Assembly: GCF_014679505.1 (NCBI RefSeq)
Contig: NZ_CP061474.1
Location: 1,704,001-1,768,000 of the forward strand
Length of the DNA: 64,000 nucleotides
Direction of reading: 5' to 3'
Source of the DNA: Geobacillus sp. 46C-IIa
GTDB taxonomy: Bacteria; Bacillota; Bacilli; Bacillales; Anoxybacillaceae
The position numbers and the translations under genes were made by a program. The notes beneath the pieces are model-generated. The model worked only from the letters and a program-made list of their open reading frames with translations. It was not told where the DNA came from and made no database searches. Shown here piece after piece: positions 25,573 through 33,720 of the stretch (the stretch's first letter is position 1; each line of letters starts with the position of its first letter).

Positions 25573-26322
25573 CTACTGTAAATTAAACCCTTTCCTCTCC
25601 ACAAATTCTTTCATATACATCCGGACCGGACGGCTGAGCATGTTGGCCATCTGCCCCGTCCATGTATCGCGGCGACGGCCGTTTGTCCGCTGCTCATAGT
25701 AAGCTGACACCGTTTCATTATACCGCTGCAACTGCTCGATGAATCGGCCGCGGTCTTGATCGTATTCATCCTCATGATACACGTGGTCTAACGGCAACCG
25801 CGGCTTTGGATCCGGCGTTTGCGCAGGATAGCCGACGGCAAGCCCAAACAGCGGAATGACCCGTTTCGGCACCTTCAACAGTGCACATACGTCCGGCAAG
25901 TGGTTGCGCAGCCCGCCGATATAGCAAATGCCAAGCCCCATCGACTCGGCGGCAATGGCGGCGTTTTGCGCGGCCAGCGCCGTGTCAATGAGCGCCACCA
26001 TAAACTTTTCCGTACTCTCAAGCGATGGAATCACATCTTTTCTTTCAAGCTCCCCGATGAGTTCAAGGCGGTGAAAATCAGCGCAAAAGACAAAGAAATG
26101 GCCGTTATGCTCAACATAGGCTTGATTCCCGGCCAGTTCGGCGAGATTCCGCTTTTTCTCCGGATCTTTCACCCCAATGATCGAATACGCTTGAACGTAG
26201 CTTGAGGTCGACGCCGCCTGGGCGCATTCAACGATCGTGCGAATTTGTTCATCCGTGAGCGGCCGATCTTCGAAGCGGCGGATCGAACGGTGCTGCAAAA
26301 TCGTTTCGATAACGGGATTCAT
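25573..26322 (-). CDS. Oxygen-insensitive NADPH nitroreductase (NfrA family)
   Basis: 249-aa FMN flavoprotein that reduces nitroaromatics, flavins or quinones with NADPH. Seen: the FMN/active-site start MNPVIETILQHRSIRRFEDRPL, the dimer and cofactor region AAESMGLGICYIGGLRNH, and the C-terminal VYHEDEYDQ and RPVRMYMKEFVERKGF. The length equals B. subtilis NfrA1. I chose the ATG at 26322 because GGGGAG lies upstream and it matches the family N-terminus; the longer frame adds 32 unlikely residues. Confidence 0.9.
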   Translation of the reverse strand: MNPVIETILQHRSIRRFEDRPLTDEQIRTIVECAQAASTSSYVQAYSIIGVKDPEKKRNLAELAGNQAYVEHNGHFFVFCADFHRLELIGELERKDVIPSLESTEKFMVALIDTALAAQNAAIAAESMGLGICYIGGLRNHLPDVCALLKVPKRVIPLFGLAVGYPAQTPDPKPRLPLDHVYHEDEYDQDRGRFIEQLQRYNETVSAYYEQRTNGRRRDTWTGQMANMLSRPVRMYMKEFVERKGFNLQ

Positions 26323-26417
26323 CTTGTACACGCTCCCCTGTACAATGAATAGCTTACCATCGATTATTATCATAACAAAAAAGAAAGAGCCAAAAAATGA
26401 TCGGCTCTTTCCTGACA

Positions 26418-27251
26418 TTACTGTCCAAACCGTCCTTCTTGGTAATCGCGGATCGCTTCGCGGATTTGCTCGGGCGTATTCATGACAAACGGCCCGTAAG
26501 CGACGACCGGTTCGTTTACCGGCTCACCGGCGTAAAGAAGGAGACGCAGTTTGTCGCGGGCGGTCACGTTCAGCTCCGTTTCTTCACCGCGGTCGTGGCG
26601 GCTTAGCAACAACACTTGCCCGGCTTTTCCTTCCGTGTGATCAGCGCCAAACGTGCCGCTTCCTTCTAAAATATACAAAAAGCCGTTGTAATGGCCCGGC
26701 AAGTCTTGCGCGACAGTAACTCCCGGTTCAACAGTCATTTCGACCATCGTCACCGGAACGATGTTTTTCGTCGGCGCCTTCACCCCTTTTGATGAGCCGG
26801 AAAAGACGCGAATCGTCGCCCCTTCTTCTTGCCGTACAGGCATATCCTCGGCGCGCAAGTTTTGGTATCGCGGCTCGGTCAGTTTATGCGTGCTCGGCAA
26901 ATTGACCCATAGCTGAAGGCTGTGCACGGTCGAACCGGGCGCCGGATCTTCCTTATGGACGACGCCGCGGCCGGCGGTCATCCATTGTACATCCCCAGGC
27001 CCGAGCGTGCCGTGGCCGGCTTTGCTGTCGAAATGTTCGAGTTCGCCGCTGATCACGTACGTGACCGTCTCAATGCCGCGGTGCGGGTGAACATCAAACG
27101 CACCTCGCTGAAAAATATCCTCCATCAACAACAAAAACGGATCATACTCTTGCCAATTCCCGGGCTCGAGCACCGGGCCGCTCTGGTGAATCGGGCTGTT
27201 GGCAGTCATTTGCACCGTCTTGATATGGCGAATGTGGCGTTGAACGGCCAT
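26418..27251 (-). CDS. Pirin-family cupin protein
   Basis: 277-aa bicupin. The N-terminal cupin holds the metal-binding set FDVHPHRGIETVTYVISGELEH with two His and a Glu, and a further His in MTAGRGVVHKE; the C-terminal half has GHYNGFLYILEGSG. Bacterial pirins are metal-dependent quercetinases or redox sensors. ATG at 27251 follows GGAGGGG. No terminator separates it from the nitroreductase (95-base gap), so the two may be one stress-responsive operon. Confidence 0.88.
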   Translation of the reverse strand: MAVQRHIRHIKTVQMTANSPIHQSGPVLEPGNWQEYDPFLLLMEDIFQRGAFDVHPHRGIETVTYVISGELEHFDSKAGHGTLGPGDVQWMTAGRGVVHKEDPAPGSTVHSLQLWVNLPSTHKLTEPRYQNLRAEDMPVRQEEGATIRVFSGSSKGVKAPTKNIVPVTMVEMTVEPGVTVAQDLPGHYNGFLYILEGSGTFGADHTEGKAGQVLLLSRHDRGEETELNVTARDKLRLLLYAGEPVNEPVVAYGPFVMNTPEQIREAIRDYQEGRFGQ

Positions 27252-27450
27252 AACTTCCCCTCCTCTTTTTTCCATACCGGACACAACCCGGAGAGGGGAC
27301 AGCCGACCGCCGCCAACTGCCCCCTTCTCCTCCATCGTATCCGATTCCGTCAAAAATAGGCAAATCATCTGCTCAACAACCGGCCGCTGCCCAAGCCGAC
27401 AAAAACAAAAAACCTGCCGACAATCGGCAGGTTGACGTTCGTATGTAAGA

Positions 27451-27543
27451 TGGCGGAGGAAGAGGGATTCGAACCCCCGCGGGCTGTGACACCCCTAGCG
27501 GTTTTCGAAACCGCCCCCTTCAGCCAGACTTGGGTATTCCTCC
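27451..27543 (-). tRNA. tRNA-Ser (anticodon CGA)
   Basis: Class II tRNA of 93 nt with a 7-bp acceptor stem (GGAGGAA/TTCCTCC), long variable arm, TTCGAAT T-loop and encoded CCA. The anticodon loop TTCGAAA gives CGA, reading UCG. Third gene of a Pro-Ala-Ser cluster. Confidence 0.95.
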
Positions 27544-27552
27544 GTATGAAAA

Positions 27553-27625
27553 TGGAGCCTATCGGATTCGAACCGATGACCTCCTGCGTGCGGGGCAGGC
27601 GCTCTCCCAGCTGAGCTAAGGCCCC
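27553..27625 (-). tRNA. tRNA-Ala (anticodon CGC, with C33)
   Basis: 73 nt without encoded CCA. Acceptor GGGGCCT/AGGCTCC contains G3-U70, the alanine identity pair. D arm and T arm are standard. The anticodon arm is CCTGC-CCCGCAC-GCAGG, so the anticodon is CGC (codon GCG), and position 33 is C, not the near-universal U. Ten bases separate it from tRNA-Ser. Confidence 0.88.
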
Positions 27626-27635
27626 ATAGCAATGA

Positions 27636-27709
27636 TCGGGAAGACAGGATTTGAACCTGCGACCTCACGGACCCGAACCGTGTGCTCTACCAAGCTGAGC
27701 TACTTCCCG
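27636..27709 (-). tRNA. tRNA-Pro (anticodon CGG)
   Basis: 74 nt without encoded CCA; acceptor CGGGAAG/CTTCCCG, anticodon arm CACGG-TTCGGGT-CCGTG giving CGG for codon CCG. First gene of the cluster. Confidence 0.95.
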
Positions 27710-27901
27710 TTATTTATTTTCCCTTGCGACAATTTATATTTTATATGAACCTCTTAAGAAAGTCAATAATTTTTTATGATTTTTTACGCCCGAGACGGAA
27801 ATCCATTGCTTTTTCCGCTGCCTGTTGCATAGCCACCGCCCCTTTTTTCCTATACTAAAAACACGGCAGTCGTGCGGCAACATCGAAAAGGGGGCGGTTT
27901 C

Positions 27902-28666
27902 GTGAAACTCATTCCGCCAGCGCGGCGCAAACGGGCTCATTTGTCGCAGTTTACCACAACCCATATCCATTTGCGCCACCCGCTGGTCGTCGCCTTTTTC
28001 TCATTTTCGTTTCCCGGATTCGGAAATTTAATGCAGCACCGTTACGCCACGGCTTTTATTTTAATCGTTTGGGAGCTGTTTATCAATACAAAAGCGCACA
28101 TAAACACAGGTATATTATACTCGCTCCTTGGTGACTTTGAAAGGGCAAAAGCGGTGCTCGATGAACGATGGCTCATGTTTTATGTCGCGATCTACATATA
28201 CGGCATTTGGGACAGCTATCGCGGCTCGGTCGACATGAATAAGCTGTATTTGCTCGCCGACCGGGAAGATGCGCCGATCCCCCCTATTCGAATAGGGGTT
28301 TGGGACATCAATTACTTAGACAAACGCGAACCATGGCTGGCGCTCGCCTGGTCGGTGCTCGCCCCAGGGCTTGGTCATTTATACGTCCATAAAGTGATCA
28401 CCGGTTTGTTCGTTTTCGCCTTTACGATCATCGTTTCCTATTTGGCTCACTTGCCGGAGGCGATTATTTATACGCTGACCGGCCGGTTTGATGAGGCGGT
28501 GCGCACCTTGAATATGCAATGGGCGTTGTATTTGCCGTCTATTTATTCATTCATCTTTTACGATGCGTACGTTTCCGCCGTCGAGTACAACAAACTGTTT
28601 GAAAAAGAGTTATCCAACTATTTGCGCCGCCGCTGCCAGCCGAAACAATTCCCGTGGCCGGTTTGA
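27902..28666 (+). CDS. Conserved multi-span membrane protein (254 aa), function unknown
   Basis: Five or so hydrophobic segments arranged as two similar halves: each half has a PGFGNLM/PGLGHLY-type glycine motif, then a long span, then LLGDFERAKAVL or LTGRFDEAVRTL, and ends with a YxYGIWDSY or FIFYDAYVSAVEYN segment. This internal repeat suggests gene duplication. GTG at 27902 lies behind AAGGGGGCGG. I know no function; similar proteins occur in spore-forming bacilli. It is followed after 15 bases by another membrane protein gene, probably one operon. Confidence 0.75.
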   Translation: MKLIPPARRKRAHLSQFTTTHIHLRHPLVVAFFSFSFPGFGNLMQHRYATAFILIVWELFINTKAHINTGILYSLLGDFERAKAVLDERWLMFYVAIYIYGIWDSYRGSVDMNKLYLLADREDAPIPPIRIGVWDINYLDKREPWLALAWSVLAPGLGHLYVHKVITGLFVFAFTIIVSYLAHLPEAIIYTLTGRFDEAVRTLNMQWALYLPSIYSFIFYDAYVSAVEYNKLFEKELSNYLRRRCQPKQFPWPV

Positions 28667-28681
28667 TTAGGAGGCTTTTTC

Positions 28682-29152
28682 ATGATTGTCGTCGCCACTT
28701 TTGAAAATCATTTGTTCGTTGAGCTGGCGATTTCCGCCCTCCGCCAAAAAGGGATCGCCCCGCACCATCTGTTCGCTGTTCCTCTTGATCGCCGTACAGA
28801 GCCACCGCAGCTGCTCGATTCGATCCACCGTGCTGACGGCTTCAGCTCCCTTGATTTAGCGGCGATTTTTGGAACGTGTTTCATGCTGCTTGGTTCGATT
28901 TACGGCTATGTGTTAACATGGGGGCCGATCATTTGGGGCATTATCGGGGCGGTGGGCGGCATCGGGTTCGGCCTGTTGTTGAAATGGTGGCTTAACCGAA
29001 AAACAGCGCGCCGTCAAACGAACATGCGCGCGGAAATCGTGCTCCTCATCCGCTGTGATGAAACGCAATGGCCAATGATCGAACGGCTGTTATGGGATCA
29101 TCACGCGCTCGGCCTCGCCGGCATCCGGGATGGGAAGGCAGGCGGCCGCTGA
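28682..29152 (+). CDS. Hypothetical membrane protein (156 aa)
   Basis: Starts MIVVATFENHLFVELAISALRQ, a soluble ferredoxin-like-looking segment of about 60 residues, followed by two adjacent membrane spans (LAAIFGTCFMLLGSIYGYVL and a Gly-rich IIGAVGGIGFGLLL), then a cytoplasmic tail again resembling the N-terminal domain (AEIVLLIRCDETQWPMIERLL). Possibly a regulator or sensor of small-molecule signals, but I do not recognise it. ATG behind AGGAGG; downstream of the 254-aa protein. Confidence 0.7.
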   Translation: MIVVATFENHLFVELAISALRQKGIAPHHLFAVPLDRRTEPPQLLDSIHRADGFSSLDLAAIFGTCFMLLGSIYGYVLTWGPIIWGIIGAVGGIGFGLLLKWWLNRKTARRQTNMRAEIVLLIRCDETQWPMIERLLWDHHALGLAGIRDGKAGGR

Positions 29153-29275
29153 CAGCGACGCAAAACAAAAATGCTAGCTTCCAATCGGCGGCCGGCATCG
29201 GGGCGGCGGTTCCTAAACAAGCGCCCGCATACGGAAGCGAAATTGCCGAAGATTCGGACACATGAACGCTCGTTG

Positions 29276-29307
29276 AAACACCCGCAGAGGAATCCCCGCG
29301 GGTGTTT
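29276..29307. terminator. Bidirectional terminator
   Basis: Perfect 10-bp stem AAACACCCGC / GCGGGTGTTT between convergent genes. Confidence 0.8.
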
Positions 29308-29312
29308 GCCTC

Positions 29313-30293
29313 TCAATACACATCCCTCCGCGTAAAACCAACAAAAGCGACGATGAGGGCGACAAGCCCCCAAACGGTCAGCACCGCCATCGAAAAGCCG
29401 AGCGTCATCCCTTCCACCGGCGGCGCCGTTCCTTTAATATAGTCGGTAAGACGCAAATTGACCATAAACAAATATTTCGCCGAATGCCATGACGACACCA
29501 TATTGGATAAAATGGCGCCGGAAATGAGCGCCGCCAGCATAATGCCCATCACGGCGGCTGTGCTTCGCAAGAGCACGGAAAGCATAAACGTCAACGTGCC
29601 GACAACAACGCTGACAAACGCTGCTAAACCGAGCTCAATAAGCACGTACTTCCATTGCGGAATCATATGAACGTTCGTTGTATCGAGATCCTCCCCTTGA
29701 GGGACAAATCCGGTCAATAACGGCAGATGAAAGCCGCCGTACCCGAACACAAGACCGGAAATGACATACGACAACACCGCGGTTGTGAACATAATAAACG
29801 ATACAGACAACAATAGAGCGATGTATTTGCTGAGCAACACTTTCCACCGTTTCACCGGCCGGACGAGAAGCAGCTTGATCGTTCCGGCGCTCGCCTCCGA
29901 CGAGACGAGATCAGCCGCCACCACCATCACGAGCAGCGGCAAAAACAAATCGATGGCGTTTTCGATAAAAATGCGCATAAACGTCGGAGCACCGGGAGCA
30001 GACGGGTTAATATCATGCTCTAAGTAATATTGTTGCTGCTTTAGGCGGATTTGCAAATATTTGCGCCACTCCTCGGACATGCTCGGCGACTGGAGGCGGT
30101 TTTGCAAGTCGACGATTTGCTGCTGCAGCTGCGTCCGCCAGTCGGTCGTGCCAAGCCGCTTTTTCAGCTCCTCCGTCTCCCGATATTGGGCGTATGTAAA
30201 TAAGGCGACGAGCACCGCTACAATGGCGGCGATCACCCATAGCCGCTTTTTTCGGACAATTTTCAGCATTTCATTGTACACGAGCTTACTCAA
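29313..30293 (-). CDS. ABC-2 type transporter permease
   Basis: 326-aa permease with one N-terminal span, a long extracytoplasmic coiled segment (about 35-110, many Gln) and five further spans. SSEASAGTIKLLLVRPVKRWKVLLSKY is the typical ABC-2 exporter motif following the second span (given in part here: SAGTIKLLLVRPVKRW). Overlaps the ATPase gene upstream by eight bases. Exports an unknown substrate; family members handle bacteriocins, antibiotics or lipids. Confidence 0.88.
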   Translation of the reverse strand: MSKLVYNEMLKIVRKKRLWVIAAIVAVLVALFTYAQYRETEELKKRLGTTDWRTQLQQQIVDLQNRLQSPSMSEEWRKYLQIRLKQQQYYLEHDINPSAPGAPTFMRIFIENAIDLFLPLLVMVVAADLVSSEASAGTIKLLLVRPVKRWKVLLSKYIALLLSVSFIMFTTAVLSYVISGLVFGYGGFHLPLLTGFVPQGEDLDTTNVHMIPQWKYVLIELGLAAFVSVVVGTLTFMLSVLLRSTAAVMGIMLAALISGAILSNMVSSWHSAKYLFMVNLRLTDYIKGTAPPVEGMTLGFSMAVLTVWGLVALIVAFVGFTRRDVY

Positions 30294-31200
30294 TCGTTTC
30301 GCCCCCTGTCAGCTCGATAAACAAATCTTCGAGCGTCGGCAGCCGCGGTTCAATCTCAGCGACCGCCACCCCGGCGTGGACGAGCTTGGCGTTCCAGGCA
30401 GCGAGCTTGGCCGGCTCATACGGCGTAACGATCGTCTCCTCGTCCGCCCGCAGCACTTCCGTTTCCTCAGACAGCAGCGCCCGCGCCTTGTCAGCTGGGG
30501 CGGCTTTCCAAACAACGCGCGCCTGTTCTTTTAACAGCCGCTCAACTGTCTCGACGGCCAAAAGCCGCCCTTTTGCCATAATGGCAACGCGGTCGCACAT
30601 GAGCTGAATTTCGCTTAACAGGTGCGATGACACGAGAACGCTCAGCCCTTCCGTTTCTGCCAAAAAGCGAATAAAGGAGCGCATCTCGCGGATGCCCGCT
30701 GGATCAAGACCGTTTGTCGGCTCATCTAAAATGAGCACCTTTGGCTTCCCAAGCAGCGCCTGGGCGATGCCAAGCCGCTGCCGCATGCCGAGCGAATATG
30801 TGCTCACCCGGTCATGAATGCGCTGCTCAAGCCCAACGAGCTTCGCCACTTCCATGATCCGCTCCACGCCGACTTCGGGCATCATGCGAGCGAAATGTTC
30901 AAGGTTTTCCCACCCTGTTAAATACGGGTACATTTCCGGATTTTCGACGATGCAGCCGATATGGCGGATCGCCTTGGTAAACCGGCGATGAAGGTCATAC
31001 CCGCAAATCGCCACCGTTCCCGACGTCGGCCGAATGAGTCCGACCAGCATGCGGATCGTCGTCGTTTTCCCTGCACCATTCGGTCCTAAAAACCCGAACA
31101 CTTCCCCTTCGTGCAATTCAAACGAAATGCCTTGAATAATTTCTTTGCCGCGAATCGTTTTTCGCAGCTCTTTGACCGCTAACGTCACCTGTTTCGTCAT
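30286..31200 (-). CDS. ABC transporter ATP-binding protein (ABC-2 exporter)
   Basis: 304-aa ATPase with Walker A GPNGAGKTTTIRMLVG, LGMRQRLGIAQALLG (signature of the bacitracin-type exporter group), Walker B VLILDEPTNGLDP and the SSHLLSEIQ H-loop. A C-terminal extension of about 80 residues, ending with a PTLEDLFIELTGG motif, is usual for exporters. Its ATG overlaps the stop of the GDSL hydrolase by four bases, and it overlaps the permease by eight. Confidence 0.92.
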   Translation of the reverse strand: MTKQVTLAVKELRKTIRGKEIIQGISFELHEGEVFGFLGPNGAGKTTTIRMLVGLIRPTSGTVAICGYDLHRRFTKAIRHIGCIVENPEMYPYLTGWENLEHFARMMPEVGVERIMEVAKLVGLEQRIHDRVSTYSLGMRQRLGIAQALLGKPKVLILDEPTNGLDPAGIREMRSFIRFLAETEGLSVLVSSHLLSEIQLMCDRVAIMAKGRLLAVETVERLLKEQARVVWKAAPADKARALLSEETEVLRADEETIVTPYEPAKLAAWNAKLVHAGVAVAEIEPRLPTLEDLFIELTGGETIE

Positions 31201-32000
31201 TGACGATCCTCCTCCGTCAGCGTAATGAGCGAGGCGACACGCTCTCCGATCCGCTTGTACCCTTCCTTATTCGGATGAAAATGGTCGCTATACAAGTAGT
31301 CATTGACATGCAAGGCAAATAAATCAAATGTCGGCACAGCGACGACGTTCGGATAACGGGCCGCCGCTTCCGCCGAGGCAAAGTTCCAGTCTCGGACGAC
31401 GGCTGACGTTCGTTTGGCATCATCTAAATCGCTAAACGGATTGTACAAGCCGATCGCAAAAATAACCGCTTCGCTGTTCAAGCGGCGAAGCAAGGCAAAA
31501 ATGCGGTCAAGGTTCGCAATATACTGCCGTTTCGCCGCATTCAGCTCTTTCATATTCAACTCAAGCGCTTCTCCGCCCCGAAACAGATCATTGCCGCCGA
31601 TCGTCATCACCATCAAATCGGCCATGGCGATTTGCCGCTGAATCTCAGGCTGGCCAAGTTGGCGAAGCAGCCCGTCGGAGCGCAGTCCGCGAATCGCCAA
31701 GTTCGTGACGCGAATCGGTTCATCCGTCCGTTTTCGAAGCTCATCGACCATATAGCCGACATACCCTTTGCCGCTTTCATCGCCCGTCCCCCGCGTCAAC
31801 GAGTCGCCTAAAGCGACAATGTCAATCTCCTCATCGCGCTCCTTTATTTCGTTGGCTGGCGGCTGCTTTTGCTCGACCGGCGGCTTCGCGGCCGTAAAAA
31901 ACTGGTCTTGCACCGCCAGGGCGAGACCGCCGAGCCAAAGCACCGCAGACAGCGCCGCAACAGCTATCACAAGCGCCACAATGCTAGGTGTAGGTCGCAT
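31197..32000 (-). CDS. SGNH/GDSL-family hydrolase, secreted or membrane-anchored
   Basis: 267-aa hydrolase with an N-terminal hydrophobic segment (IVALVIAVAALSAVLWLGGLALAV as one span, anchor or signal), then block I VALGDSLTRG with the nucleophile Ser, block III IGGNDL, and block V DHFHPNKEGY with the catalytic Asp and His. It acts outside the membrane on esters such as lipids or acylated wall polymers. Translational coupling to the ABC exporter suggests the hydrolase modifies the exported molecule or protects against it. Confidence 0.88.
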   Translation of the reverse strand: MRPTPSIVALVIAVAALSAVLWLGGLALAVQDQFFTAAKPPVEQKQPPANEIKERDEEIDIVALGDSLTRGTGDESGKGYVGYMVDELRKRTDEPIRVTNLAIRGLRSDGLLRQLGQPEIQRQIAMADLMVMTIGGNDLFRGGEALELNMKELNAAKRQYIANLDRIFALLRRLNSEAVIFAIGLYNPFSDLDDAKRTSAVVRDWNFASAEAAARYPNVVAVPTFDLFALHVNDYLYSDHFHPNKEGYKRIGERVASLITLTEEDRQ

Positions 32001-32014
32001 GCAATCACCTCACT

Positions 32015-32323
32015 TCATTCGTTTTGCCGCTGCCTTTCGCCATCGGTTTCGACATCATTGGTTTGATCCGACCGCCGACGTTTTATTCGCCAACGCTTTG
32101 GATTCCAGTACTTCTTCAGCTTCGCCGCCGCTTCCTTTCCAACCAACCATGCTCCGGCCCAAAACAAAATTTCGGCCATCACAACAGCGATCGTCACCGC
32201 CAGTACCTTGGCGGAAGCGGAAAGCGGCAAAAACGGAGCGATCGGCGGAACGATCCAAACAACGAATGAGGCGATGATCAGTCCGACACCAACGCGCTGC
32301 CTGGCGGACGGCTTTTGTTTCAC
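32015..32323 (-). CDS. Small membrane protein with transporter-suffix-like domain
   Basis: 102 aa with two spans (GVGLIIASFVVWIVPPIAPFLPL and a second one with MAEILFWAGAWLVGKE) and a strongly basic tail (KLKKYWNPKRWRIKRRR). The pattern matches the short 'transporter suffix domain' proteins of Bacillaceae. GTG at 32323 follows AAGGGGGCG. Fourteen bases upstream of the GDSL hydrolase, so probably first in that operon. Confidence 0.7.
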   Translation of the reverse strand: MKQKPSARQRVGVGLIIASFVVWIVPPIAPFLPLSASAKVLAVTIAVVMAEILFWAGAWLVGKEAAAKLKKYWNPKRWRIKRRRSDQTNDVETDGERQRQNE

Positions 32324-32525
32324 TCTTTCGCCCCCTTTTGCTGACGAACGCTTTTCCAAAGAAAGACGCTCGCTTATTTCCACTCTAACATATCATCATC
32401 GTTTTCCAAAAAGATTCGCTTGACCTCCGATTTGCGGCGAAGTTAAGGGCTGACCCAAAAGGTCGTCTTTCTTCAAGATAGGCACAACATATAGCGTAAA
32501 AAAAGAAGGTGATGCGTATATAGAT

Positions 32526-32562
32526 AAAAGAGGATGTCCCGATCCTTTGGGGACACCCTCTA
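32526..32562 (-). terminator. Terminator of the MBL-fold hydrolase gene
   Basis: On the minus strand AGAGGGTGTCCCC and GGGACATCCTCT pair (one bulge), followed by TTTT. The sequence resembles the terminator at 790-826. Confidence 0.7.
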
Positions 32563-32589
32563 GCCGAACCGGCTAAGTTCATTGCCTGA

Positions 32590-33546
32590 TCACCGCTGTT
32601 TCTGCCAATAGTCGATCATCCCCATCGCACACACTTGCAAGTCGAGCTCAATCGCCGCATAGGCTGGCGAAGAGGACGAGACGCCGTGTTCGTTGAGAAA
32701 CGCCATGATGTCATGACGCAACCGTTGCGCGGCCGCTTTCGCCTGTTCGGCCACCGGCGCCTCAGGATGGCGGGCGATCGCTTCGTTTCCGGCCGCAACA
32801 AACTTCGGCAGCCAAAAACGGAGCTGCCGGAACGCCTCCTTCGGTTGATCGAGCGCGCCAAAATGACCGAAATAGATGCGCGTCGGGTTCAGCTGCTCGA
32901 GCCGCTCGGCCGATCGTTCCATCGCTTCAGGGTCAAACTGGTTGGGCGAAGTCGACGGCAGGCAAAACGCAAGCCCCGCCTCTTGCAGCTGCGGATAAAA
33001 AACACCGATCGTATCGCCGGTAAACACACCGCCGCTGTATGAATCATAAATCGAAAAATGGTGGTTCGCATGCCCCGGCGTATCGTAAAACGTGAGCGTC
33101 CGCTCCGCACTCAGCACAAGCGTCTCCCCATCCTCTTTGACGATCAGTCTCTCTTCCGGAACCGGAACAATCGGATCAAAGAGGGCGTCAAATTGCGCCC
33201 CGTACACCGCCTTCGCTCCAGCGATCAAACGCGACGGATCAGCCAAATGCCGCTTCCCTTTCGGATGAACGACAACCGTGGCGTTCGGGCAATGCTCGAG
33301 CAGCATCCCAACTCCGCCGGCATGGTCCAAATGAATATGGGTGACAATGATATAGCGAATATCGGCCGGATCAATCTGAAGCGCTTTCAACCCAGCGAGC
33401 AAATGCGGCACCGACGGGCTTGGGCCCGTTTCAATAATCGCCACGTTTTCTTCATGAAGCACGTATGTACCGGTGCGCTGCGGCATGCGCAAGTCGTATA
33501 AATCGATGAGCGACATGCGGTGGCCTAAATCGATTGGTTGACTCAT
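32590..33546 (-). CDS. MBL-fold metallo-hydrolase
   Basis: 318-aa metallo-beta-lactamase-fold enzyme. The first metal site is complete: THIHLDHAGG (residues 69-78, HxHxDH). Further ligands are His in FYDTPGHANHH, Asp in FTGDTIG, and His in IYFGHFG. Such proteins hydrolyse thioesters, lactones or nucleotides; the group with this C-terminal helical part is often annotated as a glyoxalase II-like or quorum-quenching hydrolase, without proof. ATG after GGGGGAGAGG; transcribed alone. Confidence 0.85.
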   Translation of the reverse strand: MSQPIDLGHRMSLIDLYDLRMPQRTGTYVLHEENVAIIETGPSPSVPHLLAGLKALQIDPADIRYIIVTHIHLDHAGGVGMLLEHCPNATVVVHPKGKRHLADPSRLIAGAKAVYGAQFDALFDPIVPVPEERLIVKEDGETLVLSAERTLTFYDTPGHANHHFSIYDSYSGGVFTGDTIGVFYPQLQEAGLAFCLPSTSPNQFDPEAMERSAERLEQLNPTRIYFGHFGALDQPKEAFRQLRFWLPKFVAAGNEAIARHPEAPVAEQAKAAAQRLRHDIMAFLNEHGVSSSSPAYAAIELDLQVCAMGMIDYWQKQR

Positions 33547-33720
33547 TTGTTCCTCTCCCCCTTGTTCTTGTTCCCACGCTTTCTTTCCCTCGCGGACACG
33601 AAACGCGGTTTATGTTCCATATTGTAACACGAAAAGGGCCGAGCAGCTACATCGGTGAATGGCCGGCAAACGGAAAGGCGCTTTGTTTGCGCCCTTCTTT
33701 TCGGCCAGCCGCCTCTCCTA

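Noticed and set aside
27432..27614. 60-codon plus-strand ORF
   Set aside because: It is the antisense of two tRNA genes, a common false protein.
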